55,673 nucleotides of DNA from DATAVB01 sp040414495 (GCA_040414495.1 JBEDUI010000269.1:1-55673); one strand, 5' to 3'; shown: positions 7,069 through 17,994, counted from the first letter of the stretch. Notes: generated from the letters alone by a model not told the origin. A program made the numbers and translations.

Positions 7069-8894
7069 CTAGCCGGCGTTGTTCCCGCGACCCGCGTGGT
7101 TCCCCGGCCCGGCTGGCGGAGACGACGTGGGATCCGCGCTGGGTGGGAGCGAGGACGACGGTGGCGTCGAGGACGGCGGCGTCGTGCTCGGAGTAGGCGA
7201 CGGCGTGGGACTCGGCGTCGGGCTCGGGGTCGGTGACGGCGTGGGACTCGGGGTCGCCTCGGCAATGGTCAGGACGATCCGGGTACCGGGATCTGCGTAC
7301 GAGTCGGCCTGCACGCTCTGCGCCACTACGGTCCCGGCCGGGCCCTGGTTGCTGACCTTGTTCTGCGGAGCCGACGTGAAGCCAAGTTGGGACAGCTTCT
7401 GCTCCGCGTCACTGGCGGACAGGCCGAACACATTCGGCACCTGCACCCGTCCGTTCGCGATCGTCAGGTTGACCGGTGAGCCCGGAGCCACGTTCGAGCC
7501 CTGCGCCGGGTCACTGCTGATCACCGTGTTCCGGGTCTGGCTGTTGTTCACGGTGCTGACGTTGCCCACCGTGAGGTCCTTGCTCTTCAGCAGTTCCTCG
7601 GCCGCGCCACGGGAGATGCCCTTCAGCGACGGCACCGCGACCGTCGTCGGACCTTGGCCGATCGTCACCTCGACCGCGGTCCCCTTGTTCACCTCGGTGT
7701 TCGGGTCCGGGTTCTGGCCGATGACCCGGCCCTTCTGGTTGTCCTTGGACTCGGAGGTCTTGAAGTTGGAGCTGAGGCCCAGTCCGTCGAGGCGGTTTTT
7801 GGCCGCGCTCTTGGTCAGCATGTTGAGGTTGGGCACCTTGATCTGCGCGGCGGTCGGGTCGGACTTCTTGTCCAGGGCCCGATAGATGCCGTAGCCACCT
7901 CCGGCCAGGATCAGCAGCACCGCCAGGGCCAGCGCGACGTACCCGGCCTTGCGGCGGCCGCTGATCTGCTCGTCTTCGGGCGCCCCCTGAGCGCCGGTAC
8001 CGCCGAGGACCGAGGTGCGCTCATCGGCCGACATCACCGGCTCGGCCAGGACGGTACGGCCGGACATGGCGCGGCCTAGATCCGCCCGCATCTCGGCGGC
8101 GCTCTGGTAGCGGTTGGCCGGGTTCTTCGCCATCGACTTGAGCACGATGGCGTCCAGTACCTGAGGTACGTCAGGATTGATCGAACTGGGCGGGTTGGCG
8201 TTTTCCCGCACGTGTTGGTACGCGACGGCTACCGGAGAGTCGCCGGTGAACGGCGGGCTGCCGGTGAGCAGTTCGTACAGCATGCAGCCGGCGGAGTAGA
8301 CATCCGACCGCGCGTCGACGTTCTCGCCCCGGGCCTGCTCGGGCGAGAGGTACTGCGCGGTGCCGATGACCTGCGCGGTCGCGGTGACGGTGGCGGCCGA
8401 GTCGGTGACGGCCCGGGCGATCCCGAAGTCCATCACCTTGACGCTGCCGGTCCGGGTGATCATCACGTTCCCCGGCTTGACGTCGCGGTGCACGATGCCG
8501 GCCCGGTGGCTGAAGTCCAGCGCCGCGCACACGTCGGCGGTGATCTCCATGGCCCGCTGCGGAAGCAGTCGGCCTTCGTTGCGCAGGACGTCGCGTAGCG
8601 TCCGGCCCTCGACCAGTTCCATGACGATGTACGGAGTCGGCCCGGAGTCGCCGTCGGGTTCCTCGCCGGTGTCGTAGACCGCGACGATGGCCGGGTGGTT
8701 CAGCGCCGCCGCGGCCTGGGCTTCCCGCCGGAAGCGGATCTGGAACGACGGATCGCGCGCCAGGTCGGCGCGCAACACCTTGATCGCGACGTCGCGGCCC
8801 AGCCGCACGTCGCGGCCGCGGTGCACCTCGGCCATGCCGCCGCGGCCGAGCAGCTCGCCCAGCTCATAACGTTGGCCCAACAGGCGGGGGGTAG

Positions 8895-8898
<4 letters not shown>
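7069..8898 (-). CDS. pknB: PASTA-domain serine/threonine kinase PknB
   Basis: A 609-aa membrane Ser/Thr kinase controlling cell-wall synthesis and division. The kinase domain spans residues ~10-275: glycine loop GRGGMAEVHRGRD, VAIKVL lysine, HRDVKPGNV catalytic loop, DFGIARA. A transmembrane helix lies near 322-343. Three extracellular PASTA repeats follow, each of the VPN/VPS...L...G type, and in known PknBs sense muropeptide/lipid II. The C-terminus is a long Pro-Thr-Ser tract built on PTPS units, likely wall-spanning or glycosylated. The start overlaps the pknA stop by 4 bp (8895-8898), so it is the last gene of the fhaA operon. Confidence 0.96.
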
Positions 8899-10408
<1,510 letters not shown>

Positions 10409-10409
<1 letters not shown>

Positions 10410-11881
10410 CAGTGTCCGCCGCCGGAATCGGCGAGGACCGCCTGCATCACGGCCTTGGCCACGGGCCCCGCGGCCTCACCGCCGGTGGTCTCGTTGCCGT
10501 TCACGCCGCCGTGCTCGATCAGCACGGCCACCGCGACCTTCGGGTTGTTGGCCGGGGCGAAGCCGACGAACCAGGCGTGCGGCGGCTTGCCGACCGCGTT
10601 GTCGGCGGTACCGGTCTTCGCGGCGACCTGGATGCCGGGGATCTGGGCCGAGCGGCCGGTGCCATCCGGCGCCGAGACGACGGTCTCCATCATCTTGGTG
10701 AGCTTGTCCGCGTCCGAGGAGGACATCGGCTGGCTCATCTTGCTCGGGCTGGTGCTGTCGACCACCGAGTAGTTGTTGGCCTGGATCTGCTTGACCAGGT
10801 ACGGCTTCATCAGCGTGCCGCCGTTGCCGATGGCCGCGGCGATCATCGCGCCCTGCAGCGGGGTGATCCGTACGTCCTGCTGACCAATCGAGGACTCGGC
10901 CAGCTTCGCTTCGTCCGGGATGTCGCCGGTGCTGCTGCCGGCGACGGACAGTGGCATCGAGAAGCCACCGTTGTTGATGCCGAACGCCTTCGCCTGGTCC
11001 TTGATCTTCTGCGCGCCCAGCTTCAGGCCCAGGTCGGCGAACGCGGTGTTGCAGGAGATCGTCAGGGCGTGGGTGAAGCTGTCGGTCTGGCCGTTTCCAC
11101 AGGTCTCGCCGTCGAAGTTGTGCAGCACGTGCGAGGACTGCGGCAGCGGCAGGCCGTCCGGCGCCGGAATCTGCTGGTCCGGCTTGATGCCGTTCTTCAG
11201 CGCCGCGGCCGACACGATCGTCTTGAAGACCGAGCCCGGCGGGTACGTCTGCGAGATCGCGCGGTCCAGCATCGGGTTGGTCGGGTCGTCCAGGTACTTC
11301 TTGTAGTTCTTCGTGATCGTCGTCGAGTCGTGCGAGGAGAGCTTGTTCGGGTCGTACGACGGCGTGCTCACCATGGCCAGGATCGCGCCGGTCTTCGGGT
11401 CCAGCGCCACCACCGCGCCGGTCTGCTTCGCCATCGCCTGGTACGCCGCCTGCTGCGCGCGCGGGTCGATCGTCAGCACGGCGTTGCCGCCCTTGGGGCT
11501 GCGGCCGGTGAACAGGTCCGAGAGCCGGGACAGCGCCAGCCGGTCGTCGGTGCCGGCGAGCACAGCGTTCTCCGCGTGCTCCATGCCGTTCGCGCCGTAA
11601 ACCAGCGAGTAGAAGCCGGTCACCGGCGCGTACAGCGGGCCGTTGGGATACGTACGGAGGTACTTCAGCGAGTCGTGCGTCGCCTTCGACGAGGCGACGT
11701 TGTGCGAGCCGGCGACGATGTTGCCGCGGGGGTGGTTGTACTCGGAAAGCAGCACGCGCGAGTTGCGGGAGTTGTCCCGCAGCGCGTCGGCGTGCACGTA
11801 CTGGGTGTACGTGGCGTTGCCGATCAACAGCGCGAACAGCACCATCATCGCCATGACGACGCGGCCGAGTGGCTTGTTCAT
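10409..11881 (-). CDS. pbpA: class B penicillin-binding transpeptidase PbpA
   Basis: A 490-aa D,D-transpeptidase that crosslinks peptidoglycan, the partner of RodA. An N-terminal transmembrane helix (VVMAMMVLFALLIGNATY) is followed by a dimerisation domain and the transpeptidase domain. The active-site SxxK is in YPPGSVFKTI, the SxN motif in TISCNTAF and KTG in AAKTGTADN. The arrangement and length match PBPA of mycobacteria and PBP2 of Streptomyces. It overlaps rodA by 4 bp upstream and touches pknA downstream. PknB phosphorylates PbpA in mycobacteria. Confidence 0.96.
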
Positions 11882-13284
11882 CGGGTCACCACCTCGGTCA
11901 TCGCCTCCGGTAGCGGCGTCTTCGGCTGGTGCGGGACCGCCGGTCGGCGGGAGGAGTCCGAGACTCGCAGCAGCAGCGCCATCAGGCCGAAGTTCGCGAC
12001 CAGCGAGGAACCTCCGTACGAGAGGAACGGCGTGGTCAGACCGGTGAGCGGGATCAGTTTGGTGACGCCGCCGACGATCACGAAGACCTGCAGGCCCATC
12101 GACACCGCGAGGCCGGCGGACAGCAGCTTGCCGAACGGGTCGCGGGCGCTCATCGCGATCCGGAACCCGCGCATCACGAACAGCGCGTACAACACCAGGA
12201 TCCCGACCAGACCGAAGAGTCCCAGTTCCTCAGCGAGCGTGGCGATGATGAAGTCGGACTCCGCGAACGGCACCAGCTGCGGGTAGCCCTGACCGAGTCC
12301 GGTACCGAACAGCCCCCCGGTCCCCATACCGAACAAGCCTTGTAGCAGCTGATAGCTGTTCGGGTAGACCGTGTTGTAGTAGTGCTCCGGGTGCAACCAG
12401 ATCGAGACCCGGTCCTGCACGTGGCCGAACAGGTGGTAGGCCAGGAATGCGCCGCCACCGAACAACCCGAGACCGATCACGAGCCACGAGGTGCGCTCAG
12501 TGGCGATGTAGAGCATGGCGACGAACATGCCGAAGAACAGCAGCGAGCTACCGAGGTCGGTCTCGCGGACCAGGACCGCGAGGCTGGCCAGCCAGGCCAC
12601 CAGCACCGGACCAAGGTCACGACCGCGTGGCAGCGACAAGCCGAGGAACCGCCGGCTGGCCAGCGAGAGCACGTCCCGCTTGTCGACCAGGTAGCTGGCG
12701 AAGAAGACCAACAGCGCCAGCTTGGCGAACTCACCGGGCTGGATGGAGAACCCGCCGACCCGGATCCAGATGCGGGCGCCGTTCACCTCGGAGAACCGGG
12801 CCGGCAGGATCGCCGGCATGATCAACAGCACCAGACCGATCGCGGCCAGCGTGTAGGCGTACCGGGCCAACACCCGGTGGTTACGGATGATCAGCAGCAC
12901 CGCGCTGAAGAACGCGATCCCGACCACCATCCAGATGACCTGCTGCTTCGGGTCGGCGCTGGGGAATTTGCGGTCCTGAGTGGCCAGCCGGACCCGGTAG
13001 ATCAGGACCAGGCCGAGGCCGTTGATCAACGCCGCGATCGGCAGCAGGATCGGGTCGGCGTACGGCGCGACCTTGCGTACCACGTAGTGCGCGATCAGCC
13101 ACAGCGCGGCGAACCCGGCGCCATAGTAGGCGACGTTGATGCTGATATGGCCGTTGTTGACGTTCGCGTCGACGATCGCCTCGGCCGCGGTGACGATGAC
13201 GACCGCGAACAGCAGCAGCCCCAGTTCGCTGTTCCGCCGGGTCGGTAGGGAACGGGCGTCGTCGGTCGTGGGTGGCGCGGTCAC
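11878..13284 (-). CDS. rodA: SEDS peptidoglycan glycosyltransferase RodA (FtsW/RodA/SpoVE family)
   Basis: A 468-aa polytopic membrane protein with about twelve hydrophobic segments, predicted to polymerise lipid II during elongation. Family hallmarks include QVIWMVVGIAFF, a KLALLVFFASYLV-type segment, ETDLGSSLLFFGMF (Glu-Thr-Asp-Leu-Gly-Ser near the catalytic region), the loop YQLLQGLFGMGTGGLFGTGLGQG, and PFLSYGGSSLVANF near the C-terminus. It overlaps both neighbours by 4 bp (pstP upstream, pbpA downstream), which supports coordinated production of polymerase and transpeptidase. Confidence 0.96.
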   Translation of the reverse strand: MTAPPTTDDARSLPTRRNSELGLLLFAVVIVTAAEAIVDANVNNGHISINVAYYGAGFAALWLIAHYVVRKVAPYADPILLPIAALINGLGLVLIYRVRLATQDRKFPSADPKQQVIWMVVGIAFFSAVLLIIRNHRVLARYAYTLAAIGLVLLIMPAILPARFSEVNGARIWIRVGGFSIQPGEFAKLALLVFFASYLVDKRDVLSLASRRFLGLSLPRGRDLGPVLVAWLASLAVLVRETDLGSSLLFFGMFVAMLYIATERTSWLVIGLGLFGGGAFLAYHLFGHVQDRVSIWLHPEHYYNTVYPNSYQLLQGLFGMGTGGLFGTGLGQGYPQLVPFAESDFIIATLAEELGLFGLVGILVLYALFVMRGFRIAMSARDPFGKLLSAGLAVSMGLQVFVIVGGVTKLIPLTGLTTPFLSYGGSSLVANFGLMALLLRVSDSSRRPAVPHQPKTPLPEAMTEVVTR

Positions 13285-14738
13285 CGGCAGTCCTTCCCTG
13301 GCACCGGTACTGCGGACGACACGGCGACGGTGGGCGACGGGCTGTGGCTGGCCGAGACCGGGGTCTTGGGCGAGCCGTGGCTGACCGGGTGACGGGACGC
13401 GGTGCTACGCGGCGTCGCAGTCGTACGCGGTGTCGGGGTCCGTTGCGGTGTCGGCGTGGGACGGCCGGCGGCCCGGTGTGTGGACGGACTCGCGGACGGC
13501 GACGGGGTCGGGCTGGGCTTGGGCGGTGCGCACCGCGGCAGCAGCTCGTTGTCGCTCAGGTTCGTGATGATGTCCTCGGCGCTGGACCGGCTGTCGGCCG
13601 ACAGCCCGTCCTTGACCCGCTGTCGGGCCGGCGTAATCAGGTCGCCAACCGCCAGGTCGCTGGTGTGCACCGGGTGGTAGAGGCGGGCGCCGGCCAGCGA
13701 GACGTTGACGCCTTTGAAGATCGCGACGCGCCCGTCGGCGGCGCTGACGAAGTACTGGGTCTGGGTCCAGGCGTAGAGGCCGGACAGCGCGCCGGCCAGC
13801 ACGACCAGGGCGACCAGCGGGATCACCAGGCCACGGCGTTGCCACCAGTGTCGGGGTCGCTCCGGTTCACCCTGATCGATCACGTCCATCATGTCGGTGA
13901 CGTCAGCCTGGCCGGGCGGCACCGCGATGGCAGCCCGGGCCGCCGCGCTGGTCGGATGCACCTCGCGGTGTTCGATCACGTCGCTGGCCGCACCGGCAAC
14001 GACCGGTACGTCGTCGCCTTCGTCTTCGTCGACGATGTCGGCCACGATGCAGGTGATGTTGTCGCGTCCGCCGGCCCGCAACGCCAACTCGATCAGCCGG
14101 TCGGCGGCCTCATGCGGGTCCTCGATCCGCAGCGCGTGGGCGATGTTGTCGCCCGACACGTAGTCGGAGAGGCCATCACTGCACAGCAGATAGCGCTCGC
14201 CGAGCCGGGCCTCGCGGACCGACAGATCCGGGTCGACGTCGGTGCCGGCCAATGCGCGCAGGATGACCGAACGCTGCGGGTGGTTGCTCGCCTCTTCCGG
14301 CGTGATCCGGCCCTCGTCGACCAGCGCCTGGACGAACGTCTGGTCCTTGGTGATCTGGGAAAACTTGCGCCCGCGTAGGAGGTACGCGCGCGAGTCGCCG
14401 ACGTGCGCCATGCCGAGCCGCGCGCCATCGAAGAGCATCGCAGTAAGGGTCGAGCCCATGCCGTTGAGCTCAGGCTGCTCCTCCATGATCTGGCGCAGAT
14501 GGGCGTTGGCGACCTGAACGGTGTCCCGCAACGCGGCCAGCATCTCGCGCGGCGCGGAGTCCTCGTCCAGCGGAGCGAACGTCGCGATGACGACCCGGCT
14601 TGCGGTATCGCCGCCGACCTGGCCACCGATGCCGTCAGCGACCGCGAGCAGGCGCGGGCCGGCGTAGACCGAGTCCTCGTTGTTGCCCCGGACCAGACCC
14701 TGGTCCGAGCGGACCGCGTAGCGCAGGGCAAGGCTCAT
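13281..14738 (-). CDS. pstP: PP2C-family Ser/Thr phosphatase PstP
   Basis: A 485-aa membrane phosphatase that reverses PknA/PknB phosphorylation. The PP2C domain covers residues ~5-240: RGNNEDSVYAG, VADGIGGQVGGD, MAHVGDSRAYLLR, LLCSDGLSDYV and GGRDNITCIV carry the metal-binding aspartates. A cytoplasmic linker and one transmembrane helix (LVIPLVALVVLAGALSGLYAW, ~297-317) lead to an extracellular domain that ends in a Pro-Ser-Thr-rich tail, longer than needed for catalysis. It overlaps rodA by 4 bp; fhaB ends 46 bp upstream. Confidence 0.96.
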   Translation of the reverse strand: MSLALRYAVRSDQGLVRGNNEDSVYAGPRLLAVADGIGGQVGGDTASRVVIATFAPLDEDSAPREMLAALRDTVQVANAHLRQIMEEQPELNGMGSTLTAMLFDGARLGMAHVGDSRAYLLRGRKFSQITKDQTFVQALVDEGRITPEEASNHPQRSVILRALAGTDVDPDLSVREARLGERYLLCSDGLSDYVSGDNIAHALRIEDPHEAADRLIELALRAGGRDNITCIVADIVDEDEGDDVPVVAGAASDVIEHREVHPTSAAARAAIAVPPGQADVTDMMDVIDQGEPERPRHWWQRRGLVIPLVALVVLAGALSGLYAWTQTQYFVSAADGRVAIFKGVNVSLAGARLYHPVHTSDLAVGDLITPARQRVKDGLSADSRSSAEDIITNLSDNELLPRCAPPKPSPTPSPSASPSTHRAAGRPTPTPQRTPTPRTTATPRSTASRHPVSHGSPKTPVSASHSPSPTVAVSSAVPVPGKDCR

Positions 14739-14784
14739 GGTGCCGCCCCGCTGCGCGCTCCTGATAGGTGGCCTGCGAGATGCG

Positions 14785-15255
14785 TCACGACCGCAGCTCC
14801 AGGACGGTCTTGCCGATCCGGATCGGCGCGCCGGGCGGCACCAGCATGGGTCCGGTCACTTTTGTCCGATCCAGGTAGGTGCCGTTGGTCGACCCCAGAT
14901 CTTCGACGTACCAGTTGCCTTCGCGCAAGGTGAGCCGGGCGTGCCGGGAGCTGGCGTAGTCGTCGGTGAGTACGAGCGTCGAGTCGTCGGCCCGGCCGAT
15001 CGACACCGGAGCGTCGGTGAGGTCGATCTGGGTTCCGGTCAGCGCGCCGGCGGTGACGTACAGATGCCGGGCTGACTTTGTCCGGCGCTTCGCCTTGGGT
15101 ACGGCCGGCGGTCGGGTCGACGGCACGGCCGCGACCCGGGATCGGGACGCGCCGAAGACATCAGACCGAACGACTCGGAACGCCAGGTACACGAACAACC
15201 AGAGCAAGACCAGGAATCCGAACCGTATCGCCTGAACGACGATCGGCGCGTTCAC
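14785..15255 (-). CDS. fhaB: FHA-domain protein FhaB (FipA)
   Basis: A 156-aa protein with an N-terminal transmembrane anchor (FGFLVLLWLFVYLAFRVV) and a C-terminal forkhead-associated domain that binds phosphothreonine. FHA signatures: VSIGRADDSTLVL, SSRHARLTL, and DLGSTNGTYLDR. In mycobacteria FhaB/FipA connects PknA/PknB signalling to FtsZ-FtsQ at the septum. It is the second gene of the leftward operon, 100 bp after fhaA and 46 bp before pstP. Confidence 0.94.
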   Translation of the reverse strand: MNAPIVVQAIRFGFLVLLWLFVYLAFRVVRSDVFGASRSRVAAVPSTRPPAVPKAKRRTKSARHLYVTAGALTGTQIDLTDAPVSIGRADDSTLVLTDDYASSRHARLTLREGNWYVEDLGSTNGTYLDRTKVTGPMLVPPGAPIRIGKTVLELRS

Positions 15256-15355
15256 CGGACTGCCTCACCTGAGGGGCTCGTGCGCCGTCGCGCGTCACCC
15301 GAGGAGCGTGCCGCACAGTCGCGGCGCGCGCCCGGTGTGCTGTTCGAGACCGCAC

Positions 15356-16735
15356 TCACCATTGCTCCTGGCGGAAGACGATGACGGTATGACCCACCCG
15401 AATGACATCCTCTGACTGGAGTCGCCAGGTACGGATGCGCTGGCCGTTGACGACAGTACCGTTCGTCGAATTCATGTCCTCGATGACCGCCGTCGTCCCA
15501 TCGAAGCGGACCACGGCGTGCCGGCGCGACACGCCGGTGTCGGGCAGCCGCAGATCCGCCTCCTGGCCGCGACCGATCACGGTCGAACCGTTGTGCACCG
15601 GCTGTCGGCGGTCGGTGCCGTCGATGATCAGGACCGGTTGCGCCCGCGGTGGCGGGTCGTACAGCTGCGGCTGGTCATAGCCGGGCGCACCGTGCCGGCC
15701 CCGATCGGGCTCGGGCGCACCGTAACCCTGCTGTCCGTAGCCCTGGTCGTACGGGGGCTGGTCGTATTGGGGCTGCCCGTAGCCCTGTTGCTCATACGGC
15801 GACTGCTCGTAGGGCGGCTGATCGTTCCGGGGCTGCTCGTACGGCGGTTGGTCGTAGTCGGGCTGCCCGCCGTACCCCGGTTGGGCCCCTGGCTGGGCCC
15901 CGGGGTTGGGATAGTCCTGCGGCCCGCCATAGCCCTGCTGGTCATAGCCGTGCTGGTCGTAACCCTGCTGGTCGTACGGAGGCTGGCCGTAGTCCTGCTG
16001 GTGGTCGTAACCGCCCTGCTGGCCGTGGCCCGGCTGACCGTAGTCGCCGCGGTCGTAGTCCGGCCGGGGCGCGTTGCCGCCGGGCACACCCGGGGTCGGC
16101 ACACCCGGGGTCGGCACACCGGGCACTGGCACCCCAGGCACGGGGCCGCCCGGCAACGGGGCCGCTGCCCCGCCGAACGGGGCGGCGTGGTCCCGCTGGC
16201 GCGGCTGATCACGGTAGGGCTCGTCGTAGGCGGGCTGACGCGGTTCGCGGTACGGGTCCGGCTCGCGGTACGGCTCCTGGTAGTTCGATGGCGCCGAGCT
16301 GGCGCGGGAGGAGTTGGGCAGCGGAGCCGACAGCGAGTCGCGGGGCCGTTGCCGGGGCGAGACGTCGACGTCGACATCGCTGCCGACCCGGAACATGCCC
16401 GTCCGCAGCGACCGATCCAAGGCGAACGAGACGGTGATGTCGCCGTAGGCCGACCAGCCCTCGTCGTCGACGAACTCCTGCACCATCTCGGCCAGGGTCC
16501 GGGTCAGCTGGGTCTCCCACGGGGCCAGCCGCTCATGATCGGACGGGCCGAGCTCGACCACGTACCGGTTTGGCACCAGCACTCGGCCGCCGCCCATCAC
16601 CGCCCGGTTCTCGTCAGCCTCCCGCTGCAGAGCCTTGGCGATCTCCACGGGCTCGACCTGGCCTTTGAACAGCCGGGCGAAGGCCCCTCCCACCAGGTCC
16701 TCGAGCCGGTGCTCGAAGCGCTGCAGCACGCCCAC
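15356..16735 (-). CDS. fhaA: FHA-domain protein FhaA
   Basis: A 459-aa cytoplasmic signalling protein. Residues 1-~120 form the DUF3662/FhaA N-terminal domain (MGVLQRFEHRLEDLVGGAF). In M. tuberculosis FhaA binds the MviN pseudokinase domain through its FHA domain to halt lipid II export. The middle ~230 residues are a low-complexity Gln/Tyr/Pro/Gly linker of repeated YDQ, YGQ and PPY units with collagen-like PGVPTPGVP repeats. The C-terminal FHA domain has STVIGRGQEADL, GVSRRHAVV and DMNSTNGTVVNG. The GTG start is supported by AAGGAGGGA just upstream. It is the first gene of the operon. Confidence 0.94.
   Translation of the reverse strand: MGVLQRFEHRLEDLVGGAFARLFKGQVEPVEIAKALQREADENRAVMGGGRVLVPNRYVVELGPSDHERLAPWETQLTRTLAEMVQEFVDDEGWSAYGDITVSFALDRSLRTGMFRVGSDVDVDVSPRQRPRDSLSAPLPNSSRASSAPSNYQEPYREPDPYREPRQPAYDEPYRDQPRQRDHAAPFGGAAAPLPGGPVPGVPVPGVPTPGVPTPGVPGGNAPRPDYDRGDYGQPGHGQQGGYDHQQDYGQPPYDQQGYDQHGYDQQGYGGPQDYPNPGAQPGAQPGYGGQPDYDQPPYEQPRNDQPPYEQSPYEQQGYGQPQYDQPPYDQGYGQQGYGAPEPDRGRHGAPGYDQPQLYDPPPRAQPVLIIDGTDRRQPVHNGSTVIGRGQEADLRLPDTGVSRRHAVVRFDGTTAVIEDMNSTNGTVVNGQRIRTWRLQSEDVIRVGHTVIVFRQEQW
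16084..16143. repeat. 15-bp tandem repeat in the fhaA linker
   Basis: Four in-frame 15-bp units; the first two are identical (GCACACCCGGGGTCG), the others diverged. On the coding strand they give Pro-Gly-Val-Pro-Thr/Val pentapeptides, so copy-number change would preserve the reading frame. Confidence 0.75.
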
Positions 16736-16985
16736 GGCTTGTCCCTCCTTCTCCGATCGCTCCCGATCGTATCGGTGTGTACGCCATCGGAGCCGTTCCG
16801 TGTTACCCCCCGTGCCACGGCTACGGGTCTGACTCCATAGTGAGCGTGCTCACGCCTCGCCGCGAATCTCCGCCCGGCGCGTCGTCCGGGGTACCGGTCG
16901 CCCACGCCTTGTCGGGGTCGTCGCGGCTACGGTCGGGCGGCGCCGGCCGACGGGAAACCGCATGCTAACGTGGGCTCGCCACCGA

Positions 16986-17068
16986 GGGCGAGTGGCGGAA
17001 TGGCAGACGCGCACGGTTCAGGTCCGTGTGTCCGCAAGGACGTGGGGGTTCAACTCCCCCCTCGCCCA
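16986..17068 (+). tRNA. tRNA-Leu (anticodon CAG)
   Basis: The acceptor stem GGGCGAG (16986-16992) pairs with CTCGCCC (17061-17067), with discriminator A at 17068. The D-arm contains GGCGG...TGGCAGACGC. The anticodon loop TTCAGGT has CAG at 17019-17021, flanked by the stem ACGG/CCGT. A long class II variable arm (TGTCC GCAA GGACG) marks a Leu-type tRNA, and the T-arm is GGGGG TTCAACT CCCCC. CCA is not encoded. A TGCTAAC string at 16963-16969 may be its -10 element. Confidence 0.95.
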
Positions 17069-17080
17069 CCCGAAGTAAAG

Positions 17081-17115
17081 AACGGCACCCGGTCGTGCGG
17101 ACCGGGTGCCGTTTT
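17081..17115. terminator. terminator between tRNA-Leu and trxA
   Basis: AACGGCACCCGGTC pairs with GACCGGGTGCCGTT around a short loop and ends in TTTT on the plus strand, serving the tRNA. On the minus strand the same stem lies just past the trxA stop codon and can end that operon. Confidence 0.88.
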
Positions 17116-17131
17116 CCATGTAGGTAGGGAT

Positions 17132-17470
17132 TTATCGGGTCGCCAGCTCCAGCGCTGAGTCGAGTTCGGCCAGCAGCTTCGTCTTGGCCCGGGCACCGAC
17201 AACCGACCCGACGAGCTGGCCATTCTTATAGAAGCTCAGCGTGGGATTTGCCATAACCTGACAACGCCGCACGGTCAGTGGGTTCGCGTCGGTGTCGATC
17301 TTCGCGACGACCAGCGAATCGGCCCGCTCGGCCGCGATTTCCTCCAGCACCGGCGCCATCATCTTGCACGGCGGGCACCACTCGGCCCAGAAATCCAGCA
17401 GTACGGGTTTGTCACTGCCCAACACGTCCCGTTCGAAGCTCTCGTCGGTGACCGTGATCGTTGCGCTCAT
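17132..17470 (-). CDS. trxA: thioredoxin with a CPPC active site
   Basis: A 112-aa thioredoxin-fold protein of standard length, without signal peptide and therefore cytosolic. The active site is WAEWCPPCKMMAP, Cys-Pro-Pro-Cys instead of the canonical Cys-Gly-Pro-Cys. The cis-Pro is in MANPTLSFYKNG. The CPPC variant should shift redox potential, but the rest of the fold is ordinary. The start is ATG 17468-17470; a TTG one codon upstream is unlikely. Its ATG overlaps the TGA of the upstream MerR regulator by one base (TGATG), so the pair is coupled. Confidence 0.92.
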   Translation of the reverse strand: MSATITVTDESFERDVLGSDKPVLLDFWAEWCPPCKMMAPVLEEIAAERADSLVVAKIDTDANPLTVRRCQVMANPTLSFYKNGQLVGSVVGARAKTKLLAELDSALELATR

Positions 17471-17853
17471 CAACTCTCCAGAGTCGGCGCCGAGCTGTCG
17501 CAGTACGGCGCGGGGTGTTCGAGCTGGCGGCGGACGTGCTGGCGGATCTGCTGCAGCCGTTCGATGCAGGCATCGAGTTCGGCCAACTTGCGCCGGTAGA
17601 CCGCGATCGACGCCGGGCAGTCGTCGCCGCTGTCATTGCCGGCCCGTAGGCACTCCACAAACGGCCGGGTTTCCTCCAACCCGAAGCCGATATTGAGCAG
17701 CGAACGGATTTCCCGTACCAGCCGCAGGTCGGTCTCGGTGTAGTCGCGGTACCCGTTCGCCGTACGGGCCGCTCGCAGCAGCCCCTGGCTCTCGTAATAA
17801 CGCACCGCACGGGTGGAGGTCCCGGCCCGATCCGCCAGCTCACCGATCCGCAT
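17470..17853 (-). CDS. MerR-family transcriptional regulator
   Basis: A 127-aa regulator. The winged helix-turn-helix occupies residues 1-~70 (MRIGELADRAGTSTRAVRYYESQGLL, then NGYRDYTETDL), followed by a dimerisation helix and a C-terminal segment with four cysteines (ECLRAG, DDCPAS, LDACIE, PYCDS). These could bind metal or form redox disulfides; the SoxR CxxCxxC spacing is absent. It is coupled to a thioredoxin gene and divergent from a cytochrome oxidase assembly gene, with a perfect MerR-type palindrome between them. A redox- or metal-responsive activator is inferred. Confidence 0.88.
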   Translation of the reverse strand: MRIGELADRAGTSTRAVRYYESQGLLRAARTANGYRDYTETDLRLVREIRSLLNIGFGLEETRPFVECLRAGNDSGDDCPASIAVYRRKLAELDACIERLQQIRQHVRRQLEHPAPYCDSSAPTLES

Positions 17854-17890
17854 GTGACCTCCCGTACCGCCTGCGGGTTTCGAAGCTAGA

Positions 17891-17910
17891 CCTTGACGTG
17901 GACGTCAAGG
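17891..17910. promoter_or_regulatory. MerR-type operator palindrome
   Basis: CCTTGACGTGGACGTCAAGG is a perfect 20-bp inverted repeat. Each arm contains TTGACG, so it doubles as a -35 element in both directions. Rightward, TCGTAT at 17918-17923 lies 19 bp after TTGACG, the stretched spacing typical of MerR-controlled promoters. It lies between merR (start 17853) and the CtaG gene (start 17995). Confidence 0.75.
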
Positions 17911-17994
17911 CAAGCGCTCGTATCGTGAACTCGAACAGCGCGGGAACCCATCCCGCCGGCGCAGCGACTACCGCTCCTGGAAGCGGAAAGCGAG

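Noticed and set aside
10412..12286. A 624-codon open frame antisense to pbpA and rodA
   Set aside because: High GC makes long antisense frames common; the protein is Arg/Val/Gly-rich low complexity, and the opposite strand encodes well-supported enzymes.
16986..17068. tRNA-Leu as an integration site of a mobile element
   Set aside because: No integrase, no repeated tRNA 3' end, and ordinary genes on both sides.
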